From CAZGAH01 sp964523295 (GTDB lineage: Bacteria; Desulfobacterota; Desulfovibrionia; Desulfovibrionales; Desulfovibrionaceae), in NCBI GenBank assembly GCA_964523295.1, contig CAZGAH010000059.1, positions 1 to 26,352 of the forward strand: a stretch of 26,352 bases of DNA. The letters are read 5' to 3'. How positions within the stretch are numbered: position 1 is the first letter of the stretch; each line of letters starts with the position of its first letter. Positions 15,694 to 22,101 of this stretch are shown one piece after another. Under the pieces are notes generated by a model that did no database searches, had not been told where the DNA came from, and saw nothing but the letters and a program-made list of their open reading frames with translations. Position numbers and translations under genes: made by a program.

Positions 15694-16845
15694 TTATCCG
15701 GGACGTCCGGCCACGGAGCGACTCGGGGACCGGGTCAGCAGCGATTCCACCAGGCGCCGCGATTTGCGGAATTGGCGACCCAGGAAGAATCCGATCCCGG
15801 TCGAGGCGACTACCGCCAGGCCCAGGGGCACGAGCATGCCCTGCCAGGCGATGGACAGCTGCCGGGCGCAGTCCTCCACGTGGCCGGGTTCGAGTACCGA
15901 CTGCGCCGGGTCCGCGGGGTCAAAGGCCACGTCGACCTTCGTCCCCGGGGGATAGGGCGCGATGGCGCGGGCCACGGTTTCGCGCTCGGTGTCCGGCTGG
16001 CCGCCGAAACGCAGCCGTTCGCCCTGATACGGCGTCCCGCGCACGTCGTAGGTGTACAGAACGCGGGCCTCGAAGCCGGGCACCGAGCCTTTATTGCGCG
16101 GAATACGCGTCGGTTCCGCACCCGAGAGCATGATAACGCCCTGAACCCGCGGCCAGTCCACACTGGCGGTGGCCAGGCGCAATTCGGTCCGTTTCTTGAC
16201 CACGTTCAAGCCGGTTTCGATCCCGATGGCGCAAAAAATGGCCAGCATGAGCGCGACCACGGCAAACAGGAACCGCTTTGTCTGCCGCCAGCCCGCATCC
16301 ATGGCGGACGCATCGAGCAGCCGGCCCCAATAGAGGGACTTATCGGCAACGAACACCACCGCGTCATCGGGCTTCCTGGCAATATACGCGGCCACGGGTT
16401 CCGATTCGCTCGCAAATATGCCCCTGCGCGTCGTGGAGACCACCGAGGCGAAGCCCCAGACCGGCCCGCTTTCCGGCTGACCTGCCGGCCAGAGCGCGAC
16501 GTATTGTCCGCTCAAATCCCCTGCCCCCAGATATTTCAGCTGCATCGACCGGGGAGAAACCGTATCCATTACCTTAGCGCAACGTAGCGCCGGTTCATAC
16601 AATTTGGTCCGCAGCAGCCGGCTCAGCGGGTAGAGCGGAATCAGCACGAGCAGGAAAAGAAGGCCGAAGAGCATACCGAAGGGCTTTTCGCCCTGCGCGC
16701 CGAGCACGAGCATGAGCACGCTGCCGGCGATCACGCCGGCGCCGGCAAGCCAGAGCGCGAACCGGGCGACCTTGTAGCCGAACAGGATTTTCCTGAAAGC
16801 AGGGTTGACCGCGCCGGAGGACTGGTTGTTGGAGCTGGTGGACAT
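15694..16845 (-). CDS. DUF3592 membrane protein (paralogue 1)
   Basis: The frame is open far upstream, but ATG 16845 (MSTSSNNQSSG) with GAGG upstream is the best start and gives 383 residues. There are two N-terminal membrane helices (about 28-75), a middle helix (RFLFAVVALMLAIFCAIGIE) and a C-terminal helix pair (GMLVPLGLAVVASTGIGFFLG) followed by a basic tail. Between the last two lies the DUF3592 domain: WPRVQGVIM, then FEARVLYTYDVRGTPYQGERL, YPPGTKVDVAFDPADPAQSVLEPG and EDCARQL. The beta domain probably sits outside the membrane. Function is unknown. It is clearly homologous to the gene immediately upstream. Confidence 0.8.
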   Translation of the reverse strand: MSTSSNNQSSGAVNPAFRKILFGYKVARFALWLAGAGVIAGSVLMLVLGAQGEKPFGMLFGLLFLLVLIPLYPLSRLLRTKLYEPALRCAKVMDTVSPRSMQLKYLGAGDLSGQYVALWPAGQPESGPVWGFASVVSTTRRGIFASESEPVAAYIARKPDDAVVFVADKSLYWGRLLDASAMDAGWRQTKRFLFAVVALMLAIFCAIGIETGLNVVKKRTELRLATASVDWPRVQGVIMLSGAEPTRIPRNKGSVPGFEARVLYTYDVRGTPYQGERLRFGGQPDTERETVARAIAPYPPGTKVDVAFDPADPAQSVLEPGHVEDCARQLSIAWQGMLVPLGLAVVASTGIGFFLGRQFRKSRRLVESLLTRSPSRSVAGRPG

Positions 16846-16892
16846 GACGGACCTCGCGGGCGTCTGCAACGCCCGGGCTGGAGGGTTGAACG

Positions 16893-18053
16893 TCAGCCGA
16901 AATGACCGGTCGAGGCAACTCCCGTCTGCCCGTTCAGCAGGTCCGCCATCCTCCGGCGTTTCCGCCGCAAGACCAGAGAGACCACGACGGCCATGACGAG
17001 CAGAATCAGGACTCCCAGCCCCAGAGGAACCGCGAAGGCGAGCCGGATCCGGTCCAGTTGGCGTTGGCAATCTTCCTCGTGCCCGGGCTCGAGCACGGCC
17101 AGAGCCGGGTTGTGCGGATGAAACAAGACCTCGACCTGCGCTCCCGCCGGATAGGCATCCACCAGTCGGGAGGCCTCGCCCCGGTCTTCCGACGGCCTGT
17201 AGCCGAAGTGAATGCGCTCGCCATCGAGCCGTTCTTCCCGATATCCCTCGCCGCGCGGCGTATAGGCGTAGCGAATGACCGCCCTGAAACCAGGCACGGA
17301 ACTTTTCCCCCGGGCCAGACGGACGCTCTCCACGGTCGAGGCCAGTATCTCCGCCTGCGCGACCGGCCAGTTTCGACTGGCCTGCGCCAGGGCCAGAATT
17401 TCGTCCATTCGGGCAATCTGTTGCTGGCCGCCCACCCCCAGTCCGACCAGCGACAGCACGAGCGTCGTGCCCATCAGCAGGGCAAAGCGACGCTGTCGCC
17501 TCAGGGCCATGTCGATCGACTCCGCGGAGGCCAGACTGCCCCAGAGAGTGCCCCGGCTGCTCTGGAACACCAGAAACCCGTCCGGTCCCGGTTCCAGCCA
17601 GATATCCACCGACTCCCCGGGCGGCGGAAGGCCGACGCCGCGCTTGTTGGCCACTATCGAGGCCAGAGCCTGCGGCCTGCCTGTCTCGTAGCGCCCCTCG
17701 GGCCACAGCGCCACGTAAAGGCCGTCAAGCTCGGAGATGCCGAGCGGCTTGAACTGCATCCGCCGCGGCGTGCCCGTACTCAACACCTGCGAGGCGCGCC
17801 GAATCAGGCGACCATGCCGGCCGATCATGCGCCAGAGAAAAACAAAGGGGAGCACCATGGGCAGGATGGCCAGCCCGGCAAGATTACCGAAGCTTTCGCC
17901 GCGACCAGCGATGGAAAACAGGACCACGGCCCCACCGATCACGGTCAGCAGCGCCAGCGCCACGGCAATTCGGGCCACCCTCAACCCCAGCGCGGAGCGC
18001 TTGAATGCCGGGTGGATATCGCCCGCGGAGGATTCGGTCGGTGACGTACGCAT
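16893..18053 (-). CDS. DUF3592 membrane protein (paralogue 2)
   Basis: This 386-residue protein has the same architecture as its downstream neighbour. The N-terminal segment DIHPAFKRSALGLRVARIAV aligns with the other's VNPAFRKILFGYKVARFAL. Both contain a GLYVALWPEG/GQYVALWPAG motif and a GTLWG/SLYWG site before the middle helix. In both the DUF3592 domain ends with the shared pattern FxPxxPAxxVLEPGHxEDCxRQL. The ATG at 18053 has GGGAG upstream. A tandem duplication is the simplest explanation, now much diverged. It follows the DUF554 gene by 30 bases and precedes paralogue 1 by 47, so the three genes form a likely operon. Function is unknown. Confidence 0.8.
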   Translation of the reverse strand: MRTSPTESSAGDIHPAFKRSALGLRVARIAVALALLTVIGGAVVLFSIAGRGESFGNLAGLAILPMVLPFVFLWRMIGRHGRLIRRASQVLSTGTPRRMQFKPLGISELDGLYVALWPEGRYETGRPQALASIVANKRGVGLPPPGESVDIWLEPGPDGFLVFQSSRGTLWGSLASAESIDMALRRQRRFALLMGTTLVLSLVGLGVGGQQQIARMDEILALAQASRNWPVAQAEILASTVESVRLARGKSSVPGFRAVIRYAYTPRGEGYREERLDGERIHFGYRPSEDRGEASRLVDAYPAGAQVEVLFHPHNPALAVLEPGHEEDCQRQLDRIRLAFAVPLGLGVLILLVMAVVVSLVLRRKRRRMADLLNGQTGVASTGHFG

Positions 18054-18083
18054 GAGCGGTCTCCCGATGGATTGGACGCGGCG

Positions 18084-18773
18084 TCACCTGGCCCCGAACA
18101 CGAGCGTCAGGGCGACGACCAGCGGCAGCGCAGGCAGCAGATTGAGCACACGAATGGTGGTCAGCCCGAGTAGATTGAGGGCTATACCCACGATAAGCAC
18201 CCCGCCCGTCGCGGTGAGCTGCGCGATGGATGCCGTCGAAAAAAGCGGCTGCAAGGCCCCGGCACCCAGCGTCAGGCCGTATTGGTAGAGAAAGAGCGGC
18301 GCCGCGCTGAACACCACGCCGGCGCCGTAGGTGGCGGCCAGGGGTATGGCGGCGAAGCCGTCGAGCAACGCCTTGGTCAGCAAGACGGACGGATCGTTAC
18401 GCAGCCCCTCGTCGAAACTACCCAGGATGGTCATCGGGCCGACGCAGAACAGCACCACGGCCGAGACCAGGCCTTCGGAAAAACGCGGATTGGCAAAGCG
18501 CAGCCGCGTCTTGACGGCATCGGCCAGGCGCTCGCAACGGGCTTCCAGGCGTAGCGCCTCGCCCGTCACCCCGCCCAGCACGACGCTGAAAATCAGCGTC
18601 AGCACGCCCTCGGCCTGAATGGCCATGCGTACGCCCAGGGTCAGCAGACACAGGCCCAGCCCCTGAAAGACGATCTGCCGGCAACGCTCGGGAAGCCGGT
18701 CTCCCAGCACCAGCCCCAGCGTTCCGCCAATCAGCACGGTAGCGACGTTACCCAGCGTTCCCCATGGCAGCAT
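18084..18773 (-). CDS. DUF554-family membrane protein
   Basis: This is a multi-pass inner-membrane protein of the DUF554 (YdfK/YqgA) family, which has no established transport substrate. The frame extends to 19037, but ATG 18773 with GAGGG six bases upstream starts exactly where family members do (GTLGNVATVLIGGTLGLVLG) and gives 229 residues, the usual family length. Other family signs are the AIQAEGVLTLIFSVVLGGVTGE stretch, VLFCVGPMTILGSFDEGLRND and the hydrophobic C-terminus TTIRVLNLLPALPLVV. It is probably the first gene of the operon with the two DUF3592 genes. Confidence 0.88.
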   Translation of the reverse strand: MLPWGTLGNVATVLIGGTLGLVLGDRLPERCRQIVFQGLGLCLLTLGVRMAIQAEGVLTLIFSVVLGGVTGEALRLEARCERLADAVKTRLRFANPRFSEGLVSAVVLFCVGPMTILGSFDEGLRNDPSVLLTKALLDGFAAIPLAATYGAGVVFSAAPLFLYQYGLTLGAGALQPLFSTASIAQLTATGGVLIVGIALNLLGLTTIRVLNLLPALPLVVALTLVFGAR

Positions 18774-19088
18774 GACGTACCCTCGCAGTGCGCCCGCCGC
18801 CCCTTGCAGACGACCGCCCCTGTCCTCACGCCCGCGACCATAGCCCAAAGCGCGCCTGAGTCCGCTCGGAAACAAGGAATATGCAACAGAAACTGCTGAT
18901 TTGTGGGCCAGGAATCCGGACGCGAGTGCTACGGTAAAAGCCACAATGTTGTACGACAAGGTCACGTCTGTGAAGTTCCAGAAGCAAGCAGTGTACGAAG
19001 GATTACTCGACGGCATCCTGGGCGACGGAAAGAGCACTGTCGGCGTTGTAGAGAAGTCAAGTCCTAACAGTGCTGTATATTCTCTTCT
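18774..19088. other. Stretch without a convincing gene, left of the tRNA fragment
   Basis: This stretch is upstream of the DUF554 gene and shows no gene I trust. A plus-strand frame from 18946 to 19146 (67 codons from ATG) is open, but it has no ribosome site and its end overlaps the tRNA-like sequence. An 8-bp inverted repeat, AGCACTGT (19033-19040) and ACAGTGCT (19067-19074), is the only clear structure. From about 18880 the base composition falls below that of the core genes on either side. Confidence 0.5.
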
Positions 19089-19130
19089 GGAATCCGTAGA
19101 TCGGATGTTCGAATCATGCCGGGCGCGCCA
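19089..19130 (+). other. 3' fragment of a tRNA gene, candidate attachment-site (att) remnant
   Basis: The last 42 bases have the layout of a tRNA 3' half. There is a T-loop TTCGAAT (19108-19114) flanked by a 5-bp stem with one mismatch (19103-19107 with 19115-19119), then a seven-base acceptor strand CGGGCGC (19120-19126), a discriminator G and an encoded CCA (19128-19130). The matching 5' acceptor strand GCGCCCG, a D-arm and an anticodon stem are absent at tRNA distance upstream, so this is not a functional tRNA gene. Tyrosine recombinases typically integrate into this part of tRNA genes and leave such a duplicated 3' piece at one end of the element. The isotype cannot be assigned with confidence. 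Confidence 0.7.
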
Positions 19131-19227
19131 AAGTGTTGCAGACTAAAGTCGGTACCCCCTTTGTCCTTAGTATTGATTTGCTCCCCCATATCTCCTCCAT
19201 TTTCGCCGCACTGAACCGTCATTGTCT

Positions 19228-19549
19228 TTATGCAGCCAGAAAGTGCCGTGGATCGACGTTTAGTGCTTCGGCCAGCTTGCGGACGTTATGTCGGCGAATC
19301 GGGCGCCTGGCATTCTCCCTTTCTGAAATATGCCGATGCGGGAATGCCGGTAGGGGTTGCGCGTTCAGCCTGTGTCAGGCCTTCGCGGTATCGTGCGCCG
19401 GCTAGAAACACGCCAGGCAACTCGTCATCGGCGTAGCCCTGGGCATCGCCCCAGGGAACGGCATCTTCTTCAAGATCGAAGCCATAAACCCGCATAGCGG
19501 CTACGGCTTCACGGACCTTTCGGGCCCGACCGGGACACACCAACGCCAC
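19228..19549 (-). pseudogene. Broken HigA/XRE-type antitoxin gene (single-base frameshift)
   Basis: Read from GTG 19549, the first frame gives ALVCPGRARKVREAVAAM, then DLEEDAVPWGD, ADDELPG and the helix-turn-helix start AGARYREGLTQAE, followed by TGIPAS. At about 19333-19334 one extra base shifts the frame. The next frame supplies the missing end: HISERENARRPIRR, then NVRKLAEALNVDPRHFLAA and a TAA at 19230-19228. Joined, they make a 106-residue XRE-fold antitoxin of the kind paired with RelE/HigB toxins (typical pattern TGIPxxHISEMENGKRPI). The start lies four bases after the stop of the broken toxin gene, the normal toxin-antitoxin operon order for HigBA. Unless this is a sequencing error the antitoxin is inactive. 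Confidence 0.8.
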
Positions 19550-19553
19550 GCCT

Positions 19554-19822
19554 TTAGTATAGGGCTTTCCCGTGCGTTCTAACAGAGACACCCCCCACGA
19601 TCTGAACACCCTCCGAGCTTTCTTCACAAATAGCAACATAAGCAGGACTGCCTTTGCGGTATGGAAAAAAAGATGCCGCCCATTGCCCCGAAAGCAATAA
19701 TTCGGCCAGTTGCCCCGCACAGGGTCGGCATCTTCAACATCCGCCATGAGAATCGCCAGCGAGAGCCGTACTGGCTTCGGAACTATCCCCAAGCTCTTCA
19801 TCACCTTATCGGCCCAGCTCAT
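19554..19822 (-). pseudogene. Broken HigB/RelE-type toxin gene (frameshift in a T-run)
   Basis: From ATG 19822 the first frame reads MSWADKVMKSLG, VRLSLAILMADVEDADPVRGNWPNY and RGNGRHLF, the N-terminal part of a small RelE/HigB-type mRNA interferase (family pattern PVRGNWPNYSKL). Around a run of seven T (minus strand, about 19669-19663) the frame changes. The second frame continues PYRKGSPAYVAICEE, then VQIVGGVSVRTHGKALY, and stops at 19556-19554, matching the family ending KGxPTYVAxWEV followed by VxYVGTHEKAPY. Adding one T to the run restores a continuous 89-residue protein. Several conserved positions have also drifted, which argues for real decay rather than only a read error. A good promoter lies just upstream (19829-19856). 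Confidence 0.75.
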
Positions 19823-19828
19823 GTGCTT

Positions 19829-19856
19829 AATGTACCATTTTTTAGTGCTCTGTCAA
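19829..19856 (-). promoter_or_regulatory. Strong promoter-like sequence of the toxin-antitoxin remnant
   Basis: On the minus strand a perfect TTGACA (plus 19851-19856) is separated by 16 bases from TACATT (plus 19829-19834). The pentamer AGCAC occurs twice in direct orientation about two helical turns apart, at both sides of the promoter, and may be the old antitoxin operator. The -10 box lies seven bases before the toxin ATG. Confidence 0.55.
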
Positions 19857-19867
19857 AGCCTGAGTTC

Positions 19868-20437
19868 TCACTTCCGGGGTAGAGCCACAACCTTACCCTT
19901 GCCAATTTCGCGCTCAATGGACTTTTCCAAGAGCTTGGGTGCCCCTTACAGGTGGTGTGGGCTCAGATGGGATAGCGCTAGCTCATGGTCGGATTGGAAT
20001 GGCCGACCAGCTCGACGAGAGTCAACAGCGGCACGCCTTCCAGGCCCCACCATGAACAGAACGCATGCCGCAAGCTGTGAAAAACGATGCGTTGACTAGT
20101 TGCTGTGTCCGCGCTCTGCTTTTTTTTCCTTCCCGGGTTGACAGGTCCTGGGCCGTGCTTATTCTATTGATCAAGGGTGCCTGGAGGGCCCCAGGGAGAT
20201 ATACTTCCGCACCGGACCGCAACGGAGGGTGGCCTGAAATAGAAACAGAGCAGTCTCCACATCGCGGCGAATTGAGTCGCCACCGCCTCGAAAGAGCGCA
20301 GTGCGCCAAGAAAACGGACTTCCCGCAGGGCAGATGACCGGGGAACCGACTGGGTAAACCAGTAAAGGCGCACAGTCTTTTTGTCTTTGACCTTCCTCCA
20401 CGACCTGCCATACGATCTCTCGAACAACACTGTTCAC
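19868..20437 (-). pseudogene. Decayed tyrosine recombinase (phage-type integrase) remnant
   Basis: The minus strand holds the C-terminal catalytic part of a tyrosine recombinase in pieces. The clearest piece reads SQRIVFHSLRHAFCSWWG, then VPLLTLVELVGHSNPTMS (about 20095-19985). It contains the HxLRH box and the GHS box and is then cut by an in-frame TAG. Next come RYPHLSP (with the expected catalytic Tyr) and, after another stop, KLLEKSIEREIGKGKVVALPRK ending at a stop at 19870-19868, the usual C-terminal tail of such integrases. Upstream to about 20437 the resemblance is weaker (REVRFL; LINRISTAQDL) and spread over frames, with an apparent deletion before the HSLRH piece. It is not functional. 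Confidence 0.75.
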
Positions 20438-20558
20438 AAAACGAACCCTCGCCCTTTGCCTGGTTCCGCCCTCGCGTCAGTTCTGGCTGTCGAGGGTTTG
20501 AACTGGCGAAATCTGCGGGCACCGCAATCCGGAACAAGGAAATTCTCAGAGGGGGCCG

Positions 20559-21698
20559 GTGGACAGCGCCCTGGCTCTTCAGTACAGAAAGCCGATGACA
20601 GCGACGCAGGGTATTGACGACGCCAGCGCTTACAGCCTGGACGCCTACGATTATTGCCTCCCGGATGGGCGTATCGCGCAGGCTCCAGCGCAGACGCGCG
20701 ATGCCTCGCGGCTGCTGGTGTGCCATCGGGACAGCGGCGAGCTGGCGCCGTCCCGGTTCGCGGAGCTGGCCCGGTTTCTTCCCCCTGGCGCGCTGTTGGT
20801 GGCCAACAACTCGAAGGTGCTGCCCGCGCGCGTGACCGGCGCCGCGCCGGATGGGAAGGCGGTGGAGTTTCTCCTGTTGACGCCGCTGAATACGTTGAAG
20901 ACCACGGACGAACCCGACGGCTGGAAAAGCGCCCCGGCGCGCGGCCTGCTCAAGGGTTCGCGCCGCCGCCGTGCGGGCGAACGCATCCGTCTCAGCCCGT
21001 CGTGCGTCATGGACATCGTCGCCATAGGCCAATACGGGGCAACGGACGTCACCCTGTTCTGGCAGGGGAACCTGGAATCGGTGTTTCTCGATCACGGCGC
21101 AATGCCGCTGCCCCCCTACATCAAACGCCCGTCGCAGGGCTCGGACAGCGAGCGCTATCAGACCGTGTACGCAAACAGCGCGCACCTGGGCTCCGTGGCG
21201 GCGCCGACCGCGGGGTTGCACTTCACGCCGCAGCTTCTGGAGGAATTGCAGCACGCCGGCTTCGGCTGGGCGGAAACGACGCTGCACGTGGGATACGGAA
21301 CCTTCAGCCCCGTGCGCTGCCAGGACATCCGGGAGCACGTCATGCACGCGGAGTACGCGATCCTTGACGAATCCACGGTCGAGGCCATTGCCGGGGCCAA
21401 GGCCGCCGGCCGGCCGGTCGTGGCCGTCGGCACGACCGCGGTCAGGACCCTGGAGGGCGTTTTTGCCCTGCACGGCGCATTACGCCCCTATGAAGGCTGG
21501 ATTGACATTTACATCCGGCCCGGCCATAAGTTTTCGGTCGTGGACGGTTTGCTGACGAATTTCCACCTGCCGAAATCGTCCTTGCTCATCCTGGTACACG
21601 CATTCGCAGGCAGGACGCTCGTACACAAGGCCTATACGGAGGCGATCCGCCGGGATTTTCGCTTTTTTTCCTACGGCGACGCCATGCTGGTGGTCTAG
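20559..21698 (+). CDS. queA: S-adenosylmethionine:tRNA ribosyltransferase-isomerase QueA
   Basis: QueA transfers the ribosyl part of SAM to preQ1-modified tRNA, giving epoxyqueuosine in queuosine synthesis. Diagnostic stretches are YDYCLPDGRIAQAP, LLVANNSKVLPARV, MPLPPYIKRP, ERYQTVYAN, PTAGLHFTPQLLEEL and the C-terminal FHLPKSSLLILVHAFAG. I prefer the GTG at 20559, because AGAGG sits six bases upstream; the first ATG (20595) has no good ribosome site. The GTG start gives 379 residues, somewhat longer than common QueA proteins, mostly through an extra N-terminal segment. The gene follows the decayed integrase region directly. I see no preQ1 riboswitch in front of it. Confidence 0.93.
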   Translation: MDSALALQYRKPMTATQGIDDASAYSLDAYDYCLPDGRIAQAPAQTRDASRLLVCHRDSGELAPSRFAELARFLPPGALLVANNSKVLPARVTGAAPDGKAVEFLLLTPLNTLKTTDEPDGWKSAPARGLLKGSRRRRAGERIRLSPSCVMDIVAIGQYGATDVTLFWQGNLESVFLDHGAMPLPPYIKRPSQGSDSERYQTVYANSAHLGSVAAPTAGLHFTPQLLEELQHAGFGWAETTLHVGYGTFSPVRCQDIREHVMHAEYAILDESTVEAIAGAKAAGRPVVAVGTTAVRTLEGVFALHGALRPYEGWIDIYIRPGHKFSVVDGLLTNFHLPKSSLLILVHAFAGRTLVHKAYTEAIRRDFRFFSYGDAMLVV

Positions 21699-21861
21699 GA
21701 GAACCGGATCCTGATCAGGGTCATGGTCGGAAGCGGCTGTCTGCCGCGGCCTGACGGGCGGCCCGGCCGGGACCCAGGACAGAGACACCTTTGCCGGCGT
21801 ACACTGCGGCAGGGGCAAGGCCGGACAGTGTCAGACAATTCAACCTGGAGATGAACAGTCG

Positions 21862-22098
21862 ATGTCGCGCGTGCTTATTATCGAAGACCGATGCAAGGGG
21901 TGCCTGCTCTGCACGACCGTCTGCCCGGCAGAAATCATCAAGCTGTCGAGCCGGTTCAATGCGCAAGGGTACAAGGTTGTCGAAATCGCCCCCGAGGACA
22001 TGGAGCGATGCACAGGCTGCACCAGCTGCGCCCTGACCTGCCCGGATTATGCCATCCGGGTCTGGAAAACGACAAAACCCAAAGCGGTGAAGGAGTAG
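21862..22098 (+). CDS. korD: 2-oxoacid:ferredoxin oxidoreductase, delta (ferredoxin-like) subunit
   Basis: This is the electron-transfer subunit of a four-subunit 2-oxoacid:ferredoxin oxidoreductase. The 78 residues hold two [4Fe-4S] binding motifs, CKGCLLCTTVCP (Cys 11, 14, 17, 21) and CTGCTSCALTCP (Cys 50, 53, 56, 60). It is the first gene of a korD-A-B-C series; its stop lies three bases before korA. A GGAG is present upstream but 11 bases from the ATG, so initiation may be modest. Confidence 0.93.
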   Translation: MSRVLIIEDRCKGCLLCTTVCPAEIIKLSSRFNAQGYKVVEIAPEDMERCTGCTSCALTCPDYAIRVWKTTKPKAVKE

Positions 22099-22101
22099 GC
22101 C

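Noticed and set aside
16902..18044. A 380-codon plus-strand frame opposite the second DUF3592 gene, and a 442-codon minus-strand frame opposite korA (21721-23049)
   Set aside because: Both are antisense shadows of better supported genes and show only low-complexity Arg/Gly/His-rich product.
19040..19130. A complete tRNA gene ending at 19130
   Set aside because: Only the T-arm, acceptor 3' strand and CCA fit. No anticodon stem-loop with U33, no D-arm and no 5' acceptor strand are found at tRNA distance; a GCGCCCG at 18790-18796 is too far away and not followed by tRNA-like sequence.
18946..19146. A 67-codon plus-strand open frame across the tRNA fragment
   Set aside because: It has no ribosome site, its end is made of the tRNA-like sequence, and the product resembles no family I know.
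20444..20498. Inverted repeat AACCCTCG (20444-20451) and CGAGGGTT (20491-20498) upstream of queA as a preQ1 riboswitch or attenuator
   Set aside because: The arms are only 8 bp and 39 bases apart, and no preQ1 aptamer pattern is visible. It is more likely chance or part of the decayed element.
20022..21473. A 483-codon minus-strand open frame opposite queA and the integrase remnant
   Set aside because: Most of it is antisense to a clear QueA. Only its last part happens to cross pieces of the integrase remnant.
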